Assembly: GCF_000018425.1 (NCBI RefSeq)
Contig: NC_010424.1
Coordinates: forward strand, 1,178,001-1,242,000
DNA: 64,000 nt
DNA from: Candidatus Desulforudis audaxviator MP104C
GTDB lineage: Bacteria > Bacillota > Desulfotomaculia > Desulfotomaculales > Desulforudaceae
Reading direction: 5' to 3'
Position 1 is the stretch's first letter. The number at the start of each line of letters is the position of its first letter. A program made the position numbers and the translations under genes. Of the stretch, positions 33,760 through 41,048 are shown in pieces. The notes below the pieces were generated by a model. The model was not told the origin of the DNA. It saw only the letters and a list, made by a program, of their open reading frames with translations, and made no database searches.

Positions 33760-33846
33760 TCAAAGCGTGGCCAGCCAGATGACGATCTCCAGGGTGATCA
33801 GGATGACGATCGCCGACTCCAGGGTCAGGAACCGGTAGGTGGACAA
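33760..33846 (-). CDS. Short membrane peptide, possible remnant of an RMD1/DUF155-like C-terminus
   Basis: A 28-codon frame beginning at TTG reads as a few polar residues (STYRFLTLES) followed by one strongly hydrophobic helix (AIVILITLEIVIWLATL) and a stop. The layout resembles the last helix of RMD1/DUF155 proteins, whose upstream part is absent. It lies alone between the MBL-fold gene and the radical SAM gene, with a weak GGAGAG about 13 bases upstream. It may be a small membrane protein, a gene remnant, or chance. Confidence 0.3.
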   Translation of the reverse strand: MSTYRFLTLESAIVILITLEIVIWLATL

Positions 33847-33875
33847 GCGTGACAGCTAGCTCTCCGCGAAGGCAG

Positions 33876-34796
33876 CTATTCAGGGGCGGCACGGGAACCC
33901 TGCACGGTGCCCCTCCGCTCCAGTTCCTGGTCGATCCAGTCCAGAATCTTGGTCTTGTCCACGTTCCACCGCGGCGCCAGCAGGAGTTCACCGTTCAAAA
34001 CCTCGCCCACCAGCCGGTGAATGGTGATCCCGGCGTCCAGGTGCTCCAGGAAGTCGGCGGCCCAGCGCACGTACTCGGCTGGTGACAACACATCCACTCG
34101 TCCCGAGCGCCACTCGGCTTCCAGAGGGGTGCCCCGGATCACCTGGAGGTGATGAACCTTAACCCCGTCCACGCCGGCCTGCGTGAGGGCGCGCGCGGTC
34201 TCGACCGTGTCTTCGGGTGTTTCGCCGGGAAGGCCGAGGATGACGTGAGCACAGACGAAGATGCCCCGTCCCCGGGCCCGGGCGACGGCGTCCAGGAATT
34301 GCCCGGCGGTGTGCCCCCGGTTGATTCGTTCGAGGGTGCGGTTGTGAATCGACTGCAGGCCGTACTCCAGCCAGACGTGCCACCGCGCGGCGTAGGATCC
34401 AATCAAATCCAGCACCGGGTCCGGTACGCAGTCCGGCCGGGTGCCGATCGCCAGCCCCACCACGTCCGGATGGGCAACGGCGGCGCCGTAGACCGCTTTC
34501 AGCCGGTCCAGGGGTCCGTAGGTTCCCGTATAGTTCTGCAGATAAGCGAGAAAACGCAACGGCCCCGGGTGGCGACGGCGCAGGCGGGCACTTGCCGCCG
34601 TCAACTGATCCTCCAGAGGAAGGGCCTGGTCTGCGAACAGGCCGAAGCTGGGGTTGTGACAGAACGTGCACCCGTCCCGGCCGACGGTTCCGTCCCGGTT
34701 GGGACAGGTGAAACCGGCATCCAGCGGGATCTTGTATACCCGGCCCCCGAACCGCTCCTTCAAGAACCGGCTGAAGGAGTAGTACCGCTTCTGCAT
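33876..34796 (-). CDS. TIGR01212-family radical SAM protein (YtqA-like)
   Basis: Radical SAM enzyme of 306 residues. The cluster motif is the family's spaced form C31-x11-C43-x2-C46 within AGFTCPNRDG and GCTFC, followed by LAYLQNYTGTYGPLDRLKAVY, AIGTRPDCVPD, WLEYGLQSIHNRTLERINRGH and VCAHVILGLPGET. The C-terminal WNVDKTKILDWIDQELERRGT is typical. Its reaction is not established. ATG at 34796 preferred over the adjacent GTG. It is the last gene of an acylphosphatase-PIN-radical SAM run. Confidence 0.9.
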   Translation of the reverse strand: MQKRYYSFSRFLKERFGGRVYKIPLDAGFTCPNRDGTVGRDGCTFCHNPSFGLFADQALPLEDQLTAASARLRRRHPGPLRFLAYLQNYTGTYGPLDRLKAVYGAAVAHPDVVGLAIGTRPDCVPDPVLDLIGSYAARWHVWLEYGLQSIHNRTLERINRGHTAGQFLDAVARARGRGIFVCAHVILGLPGETPEDTVETARALTQAGVDGVKVHHLQVIRGTPLEAEWRSGRVDVLSPAEYVRWAADFLEHLDAGITIHRLVGEVLNGELLLAPRWNVDKTKILDWIDQELERRGTVQGSRAAPE

Positions 34797-34806
34797 CACT
34801 GCGGAT

Positions 34807-35247
34807 TCAAGACCCCTCTCCTTGCCCGTATTCGCGGATGAAATCGCCGGCTGTTAAGATCCGCACCCCCTGGAACTCGGCCAGGGTGAGGAGGTGCCGG
34901 TCCTGGGTCAGGATGCAGTCGGCTCGGCCCGCGACGGCGCACTCCAGGAACCGGTTATCGGCCGGGTCTCCGGGCACACAGTCGAGACGGATCCCGGGCT
35001 CCACGGTGCGGGCGTTGGCCAGAAGGCGCTTCAGCTTTTGTTCGCGTTCCTCAACGGCCTCGCGCCGCCCGAATCTCATCTTGGAGGCGATGTCCAGGTA
35101 CTCGCCCCGGATTTCCGGGCTGACGAGCACCTCCACCCGGTCTTCGAGCCACAGGCCCACCACCCGACCGGATGAGGACCGACGGGGGTTGATAAGGCCG
35201 CCCATCACAATATTCGTGTCGACCACAATCCGCGGGCGTGCGGTCAT
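34807..35247 (-). CDS. PIN-domain protein (putative toxin-type RNase)
   Basis: A 146-residue PIN protein of the group annotated as putative toxin-antitoxin PIN components (COG1569). Acidic metal ligands are visible: D10 in VVDTN, the Glu in SPEIRGEYLDIA, and the DNRFLECAVAGRADCILTQD block near 96-115. Such domains cleave RNA with Mg or Mn. No antitoxin gene is adjacent; the neighbours are acylphosphatase (ATGA overlap upstream) and a radical SAM gene, so a free-standing nuclease is as likely as a toxin. Confidence 0.85.
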   Translation of the reverse strand: MTARPRIVVDTNIVMGGLINPRRSSSGRVVGLWLEDRVEVLVSPEIRGEYLDIASKMRFGRREAVEEREQKLKRLLANARTVEPGIRLDCVPGDPADNRFLECAVAGRADCILTQDRHLLTLAEFQGVRILTAGDFIREYGQGEGS

Positions 35248-35528
35248 ATGGTTTCGCGGATCTCAAAGCCGGAATACTTGCCCGACGGAGTCTGCCAGTT
35301 GATCTCCACCTGTTTGACCACCGCCCCCGGCGGACCCTGGCGGCACCAGTCGAGTACCTCCTGCACCGCAAGGCGGCTCCCTTCAAGGACCCCCTCCACG
35401 GTGCCGTCGGAACGGTTTCGCACCCAGCCGGTCACCCCGCGCTTTTCCGCCTCCTCCAGCATGGCTGCCCGGAAGTACACGCCCTGCACCTTCCCGGTAA
35501 TCGCCACTTCCGCCCTGACCTGTGACAC
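35244..35528 (-). CDS. acyP: Acylphosphatase
   Basis: Small cytosolic enzyme hydrolysing acyl phosphates, 94 residues, standard length. The signature GKVQGVYFR (12-20) supplies the catalytic Arg 20, and GWVRNRSDGTVEGVLEG (34-50) supplies the catalytic Asn 38. GTG start with GAGGGG upstream. Its stop overlaps the PIN gene start (ATGA), so both are co-translated. Confidence 0.95.
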   Translation of the reverse strand: MSQVRAEVAITGKVQGVYFRAAMLEEAEKRGVTGWVRNRSDGTVEGVLEGSRLAVQEVLDWCRQGPPGAVVKQVEINWQTPSGKYSGFEIRETI

Positions 35529-35569
35529 GAAGATCCCCTCCTCTCAGATCACGCCGTATCTGCACAGAT

Positions 35570-35599
35570 TTGACCGCTTCATCCGCCCGGGGTTATAAT
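35570..35599 (+). promoter_or_regulatory. Sigma-A promoter of the TtuA-like gene
   Basis: TTGACC (35570-35575, 5 of 6) and a perfect TATAAT (35594-35599) are 18 bp apart, about 30 bp before the ATG at 35631, which has GGAGGTGATT as ribosome-binding site. The divergent acylphosphatase gene starts at 35528, so the promoter lies in the shared gap. Confidence 0.78.
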
Positions 35600-35630
35600 C
35601 AAGCGACGTACACCCTGGAGGTGATTCCGG

Positions 35631-36524
35631 ATGAAATGCAAAGTCTGTCGGGGACCGGCCCTGGCCGGTTTTCCGGCCCACAACGCCAATTTCTGTGCCG
35701 AGCACCTGGATCAGTTCTTCCTGCGCCAGGTCGAGAAAACGATACGCCGCTACCAAATGCTGCAGCCGGGTGAGCGGGTTCTGGTCGCTGTGTCCGGCGG
35801 CAAGGACTCCCTGACGGTGGCGGACGTCCTCGATCGCTTGGGCTACGCCGTCCGGGGCGTGCATGTCGACCTGGGGATCGACGACAACGGCTTTTCCAGT
35901 GAGTCTACCGCTTTATGCCGGGAGTTTTTCACGGCCCGCGGGCTGCCCCTGGAAATTTACAGCTTGAAGGAGCGCTTCGGCCGGAGCATCAAGGACGTCG
36001 GCCGGCGGTTTAACCGTTTCTGCTCCATTTGCGGGATGACCAAACGGCACGTGATGAACGCTCGAGCGGTTGAGCAGGGTCTAGATGCCCTGGCGACCGG
36101 CCACAACCTGGACGATTTGTCCGCCGCCCTGTTCGCGAACCTCATGCGCTGGGACCGGCGCTACCTGGCCAAGGGGCTGCCGTCCCTGCCTCCGGAAGGC
36201 GGTTTCTGCCGCAAGATCAAACCACTGGCCCTGCTTTCGGAGAAGGAAATCGCGACCTACGCCGCGGTGCGGGACATCCGGATGGTGACCGCCACCTGTC
36301 CGTACTCCAGAGAGGCCAAGTTCAAGCGCTACAAAGAACTCCTGGCGGCGGTGGAACACCAGTCACCCGGGACGAAGCGCTCTTTCTACGAAGGATACGT
36401 AAAGACGGCCTCCGTTTTCCAGGTCGGGGGTCAGGCCGCACCGGCGCTGGGACCCTGCGCGGTGTGCGGAATGCCGACCACGGTTGAGGTCTGCACCTTC
36501 TGCAAGCTCTGGCGATCGACCTAA
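35631..36524 (+). CDS. TtuA/NcsA-like tRNA 2-thiolation enzyme (TtcA superfamily)
   Basis: ATP-pyrophosphatase of 297 residues with the TtuA layout: N-terminal zinc finger (C3-x2-C6, C22, H25), PP-loop SGGKDS at 55-60, a central FCSICG pair (near 131-134) for the catalytic Fe-S cluster, LATGHNLDD, and a C-terminal zinc finger CAVCG with CTFC. Relatives place sulfur at tRNA U54 or at the wobble U34; which one applies is uncertain. U54 thiolation stabilises tRNA in thermophiles. It converges on the macro-domain gene with a 4-bp overlap. Confidence 0.9.
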   Translation: MKCKVCRGPALAGFPAHNANFCAEHLDQFFLRQVEKTIRRYQMLQPGERVLVAVSGGKDSLTVADVLDRLGYAVRGVHVDLGIDDNGFSSESTALCREFFTARGLPLEIYSLKERFGRSIKDVGRRFNRFCSICGMTKRHVMNARAVEQGLDALATGHNLDDLSAALFANLMRWDRRYLAKGLPSLPPEGGFCRKIKPLALLSEKEIATYAAVRDIRMVTATCPYSREAKFKRYKELLAAVEHQSPGTKRSFYEGYVKTASVFQVGGQAAPALGPCAVCGMPTTVEVCTFCKLWRST

Positions 36525-37024
36525 AACCGGGTCCGGGCCGCCCCCAGGCCATCGTTCACAAACTTGACGAATTCCCGGTCGATATCCAAAACGGTGATAT
36601 CCAGATCGTCGACCGGAGCCAACACCAAGAGATACTTCCCGGCCACCTCGATTTTCGGCACCCGTCCCACGCCCGTGCCCAGGGCGGGAATGCCGATGAA
36701 CCGCACGCCCTGCTCGCGGGCCTTGAGCAAAACGGAGTACAGGCACTGCTCCACGATTTCGGGCGAGGACCGCTCCGCCGGGTGCAGCATCGTCACCGCG
36801 TGGTAAACGAACCGCGCCGGAAGCCTGCCGGCGCCGGTCACGTACACCTGGCCGGTCTGCGGCTTCGTCTCCCGGCACACCCGGACGGCTTCCTCTTCGA
36901 TCTCCACCCCGCCGCGACGTCTGAGGGCGCCGGCCACCCCGCCGCCCATGATGCCCAGTCCGTTAGCGGCGTTGACCAGGACGTCCGCCTCAAACATGGT
37001 CAGGTCCCCGACCCGGGCCCTCAT
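36521..37024 (-). CDS. Macro-domain (ADP-ribose-binding) protein
   Basis: Stand-alone macro domain, 167 residues. VNAANGLGIMGGGVAGAL (17-34) is the conserved ADP-ribose-binding start, and IGIPALGTGVGRVPKIEVAGKYL (110-132) forms the phosphate loop. Members bind or hydrolyse ADP-ribose derivatives such as O-acetyl-ADP-ribose or ADP-ribosylated protein. It starts inside the stop of the UPF0173 hydrolase gene (ATGA), forming a two-gene unit. Confidence 0.92.
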   Translation of the reverse strand: MRARVGDLTMFEADVLVNAANGLGIMGGGVAGALRRRGGVEIEEEAVRVCRETKPQTGQVYVTGAGRLPARFVYHAVTMLHPAERSSPEIVEQCLYSVLLKAREQGVRFIGIPALGTGVGRVPKIEVAGKYLLVLAPVDDLDITVLDIDREFVKFVNDGLGAARTRF

Positions 37025-37671
37025 GCGCCGGTCTTCCCCCCGGCGAAGGCCAGCACCACCACCTGGTCTTCGCCGAGGCCGGTATCACCGGTCGCCTCAA
37101 AGAATTCGCGGTGCGCCACCTGTTTGAAATTCCCCGTAAATTCATCAACACCGGTGATGGGGAAGTTAATGTAGTCGGTCTTGTAGTGCATCGGGATGAC
37201 GACCCGCGGCCGCAGGGCCGCCACCGTTTCGGCGGCCTCCCAGGCGTCGATGGTGTAGGTGCCGCCTACCGGAATCAAAAGAACGTCCACGGGGCCGATC
37301 AGGCTCACCTGCTCGGGGCTCAAGAGGTGCCCCAGGTCGCCCAGGTGACATACGTTCAGGCCGTCCACGGCGATCACAAACACAGTGTTCGTTCCCCGCT
37401 TCCGGCCCTCTTCCTTGTCGTGGAAAGTGGACACGCCGCGCACTGAAACCCCTTCCAGCCGGTGCTCGCCGGGCCCTTCGACGACCTGGGGCCGGCCCCC
37501 GACCACCGATACGGCGCTGTGGTCGAAATGCTGGTGGCTCACCGTGATGATATCGGCCTCCACATGGGGCAGCGGGTACCCGACCTCCTCATTGAACGGG
37601 TCGGTCACGATCCGGATTCCCCCGGTGGTTGTGATCAGGAAACACGCATGTCCCAGCCATTTGATTTTCAT
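37021..37671 (-). CDS. UPF0173 metal-dependent hydrolase (MBL fold)
   Basis: Metallo-beta-lactamase-fold hydrolase of 216 residues. The family start MKIKWLGHACFLI supplies H8; the metal motif is H46-x-H48-x-D50-H51 in TVSHQHFDHS; later motifs CHLGDLGHLLSPEQ and IPVGGTYTIDAWEA and the C-terminal PMHYKT are characteristic. Substrate unknown. ATG at 37671 is placed by GGAGGT seven bases upstream; the open frame continues to 37707 without a site. Coupled to the macro-domain gene. Confidence 0.92.
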   Translation of the reverse strand: MKIKWLGHACFLITTTGGIRIVTDPFNEEVGYPLPHVEADIITVSHQHFDHSAVSVVGGRPQVVEGPGEHRLEGVSVRGVSTFHDKEEGRKRGTNTVFVIAVDGLNVCHLGDLGHLLSPEQVSLIGPVDVLLIPVGGTYTIDAWEAAETVAALRPRVVIPMHYKTDYINFPITGVDEFTGNFKQVAHREFFEATGDTGLGEDQVVVLAFAGGKTGA

Positions 37672-37883
37672 GGCCGCCACCTCCAACCGAGAAGATTCGA
37701 TAATCATTCAAGATTTTCCTGCTCCGCTCTCCGTTGGCTGAATTCCGCGAGTTTAGTATTCCATAGGCGGGACGGGCCTTATGCGGTGCGGCCCGGCGCC
37801 GGATACTCTGTCTGCGGCCTGTTCATAATAAGCCCAGGCTGAACTTACCGGATTCCCGCCGGAATTTTGAGGGAACGAACCGA

Positions 37884-39440
37884 ATGTCACAAAACTGGAG
37901 CCTCTGGCGGACCGTGCCGCTGACCACTCTTTTCGCAGAGCAGCAGAAAAAAACCGGCCTCAAAAAGAACCTCGGGCCCGTCGATTTGGTGGCATTGGGT
38001 GTCGGGGCGATCATCGGGACCGGCATTTTCGTCATGACCGGCGTGGCCGCCTCTCAGTTCGCTGGACCCGGGCTGGTGTTCTCCTTCATCCTCGCCGGTA
38101 TCGCCGCCGGGCTGGCCGCCCTGGTATACGCCGAACTGGCCTCGACCATTCCGGTGGCCGGAAGCGCGTACACGTACACCTATGCCGTCCTGGGTGAGTT
38201 TGTCGCCTGGACCGTCGGCTGGAGCCTGATCCTGGGGTACATGGTCGCCGGCGGCGCGGTGGCTATCGGGTGGGGTGCGTACGTGGTCGAGTTTTTGCGC
38301 TCGGTGGATGTGCTCTTGCCGGCCGTCCTGGTCAATCCCCCCGCGGCCGGCGGCATTCTGAACCTTCCGGCGATGGCCGTCGCCCTGCTGGTCACCGTGT
38401 TGACGGTCCGGGGGACCCACCAGACCAAAACGCTCACCAAGATCGCGGTGTTGATCAAGCTGGCGGTCATCGTGCTTTTTATCGCGGTAGGCGCACAGTT
38501 TATCGACCCGGCGAACTGGAGCCCCTTTTTGCCGTTCGGTCTCCTGGGGATCGTCCAGGGCGCGGCGATTATCTTCTTTGCGTATATCGGTTTCGATGCG
38601 GTAGCCACCGCGGCCGAGGAAAGCAGAAAACCCCAGCGCGATCTACCCCTGGGAATCATCGGCTCGCTCCTGATCGCCACTGTCCTCTATATCGCCGTGA
38701 CCGTCATTCTAACCGGACTCGTACCCTATACCCAGTTGAACACCGCCTCACCAGTGGCCACCGCCCTGATGCGCGCGGGAATACCGATGGCCGGGTCGGT
38801 GGTGGCCGTCGGCGCTCTGGCCGGTATCACCAGCGTGCTTTTGGTGACCGTTTACGCCCAGAGCCGGATCTTCTTCGCGATGTCGCGGGACGGGCTGATC
38901 CCGGAAGTGTTTTCCCGGGTTCATACCCGCTTCCGGACCCCCTACATCAGCGTGCTGACGGTGGGCGCGGTCGTGATGCTCACCGCGGGTTTGCTGCCGA
39001 TTCACGTCATCGCGCAAGTTGCCAATATCGGCACGCTGGCCGTCTTCGTCATCACCTCCGTCGGGGTACTGGTGCTCCGGCGGACCAGGCCGGACCTGCC
39101 GCGCACCTTCAAAGCACCCGGCTTTCCGTGGACCCCCCTCCTGGCGATCGCGGCTTCGGCTTACCTCATCGTGAATCTGCCGTCCTCGTCCTGGGTCCAG
39201 TTCGCGGCCTGGATGAGCGCCGGCATCCTGATCTATTTCCTGTACGGGTACCGCCGGAGTAAACTCGCCCCGGGGGGGAACCCACCGGGATGGCGAAACC
39301 TCCTCGCCGCCCCGGCGGTCAGACCCGGGTCACCCCCCCCGAGAGAAAGAAAACCGGGAATGACTCCCGGCAACCTTGGGGCCGGTCTGCCCCAACCCGG
39401 CCGTCAGTATATGATCAGGGGGGTCTGGCCTGCAACTTAA
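37884..39440 (+). CDS. APC-family cationic amino acid permease with an unusual C-terminal tail
   Basis: Amino-acid permease of the CAT/YfnA type, 518 residues by frame, twelve helices. Markers: LGVGAIIGTGIFVMTG (residues 37-52), IIFFAYIGFDAVATAAEESRKPQRDLPLGI and VYAQSRIFFAMSRDGLIPEVF. Relatives stop soon after the last helix (ILIYFLYGYRRSKL, near 465). Here the frame continues for about 50 Pro/Gly/Arg-rich residues with no helix, starting at seven Gs (39272-39278) and passing eight Cs (39333-39340). The tail also spans an inverted repeat CCGGGA-TCCCGG. It may be spurious read-through after stop loss or frameshift. Confidence 0.9.
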   Translation: MSQNWSLWRTVPLTTLFAEQQKKTGLKKNLGPVDLVALGVGAIIGTGIFVMTGVAASQFAGPGLVFSFILAGIAAGLAALVYAELASTIPVAGSAYTYTYAVLGEFVAWTVGWSLILGYMVAGGAVAIGWGAYVVEFLRSVDVLLPAVLVNPPAAGGILNLPAMAVALLVTVLTVRGTHQTKTLTKIAVLIKLAVIVLFIAVGAQFIDPANWSPFLPFGLLGIVQGAAIIFFAYIGFDAVATAAEESRKPQRDLPLGIIGSLLIATVLYIAVTVILTGLVPYTQLNTASPVATALMRAGIPMAGSVVAVGALAGITSVLLVTVYAQSRIFFAMSRDGLIPEVFSRVHTRFRTPYISVLTVGAVVMLTAGLLPIHVIAQVANIGTLAVFVITSVGVLVLRRTRPDLPRTFKAPGFPWTPLLAIAASAYLIVNLPSSSWVQFAAWMSAGILIYFLYGYRRSKLAPGGNPPGWRNLLAAPAVRPGSPPPRERKPGMTPGNLGAGLPQPGRQYMIRGVWPAT

Positions 39441-39442
39441 AG

Positions 39443-39739
39443 TTACCAATCACTTGGCGCGGCGATCGCCGTCAGGCTCCGGCCGCACTCCTCACAAGTT
39501 GCTCCGGGGCGATCCAAGCTGAACCCGCCGCAGCCGGAACAAACGCATTCCTTGCGAAACGGAAGCTTTCCGCAGCGCCCCTGGTCGGGCAGGTACCCGG
39601 TGCATGTGCCGCATACCGCAGGGGCGACCCCGTATATCCAGCTCTTCTGCTGGTAACCCAGTGGCCGGTAGTTCAGGCACAGCGAGGGCCGGGCCTTCTG
39701 CGCGCCGGGAGCCGGGAAGAGATAAATCACTTCACCCAC
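39443..39739 (-). CDS. Cysteine-rich hypothetical protein, probable zinc ribbon
   Basis: Not recognised. A 98-residue soluble protein with nine cysteines. From residue 43 they are arranged as CGTC, C, then CVCSGCG, then CEECG, which could form one or two zinc ribbons; the N-terminal 40 residues (GEVIYLFPAPGAQ, SLCLNYRPLGYQQKSWIYGV) are hydrophobic/aromatic but not a membrane helix. GTG start with a weak GGTGGT. Its 3' end is 2 bp from the convergent permease gene. AT-rich upstream DNA holds a TTGACA and a tandem repeat. Confidence 0.65.
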   Translation of the reverse strand: MGEVIYLFPAPGAQKARPSLCLNYRPLGYQQKSWIYGVAPAVCGTCTGYLPDQGRCGKLPFRKECVCSGCGGFSLDRPGATCEECGRSLTAIAAPSDW

Positions 39740-39791
39740 GACCGATCACCACCTATCGTGAACGCTCTCACGTTCACCATTCTTAAATATA

Positions 39792-39820
39792 AGCTTATTA
39801 GCTTATTGCTGATCTGTCAA
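39792..39820 (-). promoter_or_regulatory. Possible promoter/operator of the cysteine-rich protein gene
   Basis: On the minus strand a perfect TTGACA (39815-39820) is followed 17 bp later by TAAGCT (39792-39797), a poor -10; TATATT (39786-39791) is better but 23 bp away. Two perfect tandem AGCTTATT units (39792-39799, 39800-39807) fill the spacer and could bind a regulator. Confidence 0.35.
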
Positions 39821-39966
39821 GACTTGTGACGTTTTTCCTGAAATTTTTCTCGAACCCGCACAGGTATATCCTGGTTTACGATGCACGAAATACTACTTAT
39901 GTTTTGGACCTCCGTGCAAATTCTATTATGTGAAGAAGTCAAGAATTTTGCAGGAGGTTGACACAA

Positions 39967-40284
39967 ATGTACGTAGCCCAAGGCCGAAACTTTTTGGATA
40001 ATCGCGTTGACGTAATCCCCTCCCCCAGCCTGAAGGACCACCATGCGACCATCCGCTACGAGGGGTTGCTCCAGAAATGCGGTGCCGACCGGGTCTTCAT
40101 TCATTACGGCTTTGACGGTTGGCATAACAGTTCCGTCACCGAAATGCGGCGTGAACCGGATGGTTCATTTGCCTGTTCGATTCCGATGCAGGGCCAGAGA
40201 GAATGCAATTTCTGCTTCAAAGACGCCGCGGACAACTGGGACAACAACAACGGCTGGAACTGGGCCACCGACATCAGATACTGA
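39967..40284 (+). CDS. Single-domain carbohydrate-binding module protein (CBM25/53-like)
   Basis: A 105-residue protein consisting only of a starch-binding-like module: RVFIHYGFDGWHNSSVTEMRREPDGSFACSIPMQGQRECNFCFKD and then a Trp-rich end with WDNNNGWNWATDIRY, the aromatic/Asn pattern seen in CBM53 and CBM25. It has no signal peptide and no enzyme domain, so it is cytoplasmic and could bind glycogen or storage glucan. ATG at 39967 follows AGGAGG by nine bases. It stands alone, with a strong terminator downstream. Confidence 0.85.
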   Translation: MYVAQGRNFLDNRVDVIPSPSLKDHHATIRYEGLLQKCGADRVFIHYGFDGWHNSSVTEMRREPDGSFACSIPMQGQRECNFCFKDAADNWDNNNGWNWATDIRY

Positions 40285-40327
40285 AACCCCCCACCTGAAC
40301 CGCCGCGCAAAAGCGAGGTCCACCACC

Positions 40328-40357
40328 TCAAAAAAAGGGCGCGTTGTGCGTCCTTTT
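40328..40357 (+). terminator. Intrinsic terminator after the CBM protein gene
   Basis: An A-rich arm running into GGGCGC (to 40340) pairs across GTTG with TGCGTCC and six Ts (to 40357). The stem is imperfect by one mismatch; the U-tract is strong. On the other strand it would also terminate. Confidence 0.8.
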
Positions 40358-40373
40358 TTGTGCGGCCGGTCCG

Positions 40374-40382
40374 TGATATGAT
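40374..40382 (+). promoter_or_regulatory. Extended -10 promoter of the EcsC/DUF697-like gene
   Basis: TG (40374-40375), one base, then TATGAT (40377-40382), the same extended -10 form as before rtcA. Transcription would start close to the ribosome-binding GGGAG, leaving a very short leader. Confidence 0.4.
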
Positions 40383-40400
40383 ATTGCGTGGGAGTGTGTT

Positions 40401-41048
40401 TTGCCGATGATGTTTTCCGACGCCCTCCGGTACCGGTGGACCAGAGCCGCCCGGGAAAGGGTGGAAATGATGCGCCGCCTGCATCCCGAGGATGACCGGC
40501 GGCAACTGGCTCAAAAACTGATCACCGACAAGGCCGTAACCTGCGGCGCGGTCGGGGCGCTGACGGCCCTGCCGGCCATCGTCCCGGGATTTGGCACGCT
40601 GATTGCGATCCTCTCCGGGGTGATGGTTGACGTAATGGTGTTGGGCGCCCTCCTCTACCGCCTGGTACTGGAAATGTCCATTGTTTACGACCGCGACCCC
40701 AATTCGATCGAAGTGCAGAAGGAAGCCCTCTGGGTCTTCGGCATGGCGGCCGGAGTGCAGTCGGTGGGGAAAAAGGCGGCCCGGATCACCGCCCAGCACC
40801 TGTCCGCCCAGATGGCCGCCACCGGAATGCACCGGCCGTTGATCTTCATGGGTTTGCGGGCCAGCCAGCGGTCAGTCCTGGGCCGGGTCATCCCCCTTTT
40901 CGGGGTGGCTGTGGCCGGCGGCATTAGTTTTTTCTTCGCCCGCGCAGTCGGCAACCGCATCTTCAGGCACTACGAGGGCGGCGGGAACGAGCGGACCGGC
41001 TCCTGGAACGGCCGTACCATCGAAGCGGATTACCGGGTTCTCCGGTGA
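40401..41048 (+). CDS. Hypothetical membrane-associated protein, EcsC/DUF697-like
   Basis: A 215-residue protein. The N-terminal helix (SDALRYRWTRAARERVEMMRRLHPEDDRRQLAQKLITDKA) is basic and amphipathic. It is followed by two glycine-rich hydrophobic segments (GALTALPAIVPGFGTLIAILSG and MVLGALLYRLVLEMSIVYDRDP) and a last one near 175-195 (GRVIPLFGVAVAGGISFFFARAVGNR). The pattern LPAxxPGxGT plus a D/E-rich turn recalls EcsC and DUF697 proteins; function is unknown. Start TTG at 40401 or ATG at 40407. Its last 19 bases overlap the convergent rhomboid gene. Confidence 0.75.
   Translation: MPMMFSDALRYRWTRAARERVEMMRRLHPEDDRRQLAQKLITDKAVTCGAVGALTALPAIVPGFGTLIAILSGVMVDVMVLGALLYRLVLEMSIVYDRDPNSIEVQKEALWVFGMAAGVQSVGKKAARITAQHLSAQMAATGMHRPLIFMGLRASQRSVLGRVIPLFGVAVAGGISFFFARAVGNRIFRHYEGGGNERTGSWNGRTIEADYRVLR

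Noticed and set aside
31302-33782. 826-codon plus-strand frame opposite polX and the MBL-fold gene
   Set aside because: Antisense to two clear genes with full conserved motifs; the product has no recognisable domain and skewed composition.
34807-35528. Type II toxin-antitoxin module (PIN with acyP)
   Set aside because: Acylphosphatase is a well-defined enzyme and not an antitoxin; no DNA-binding antitoxin is present.
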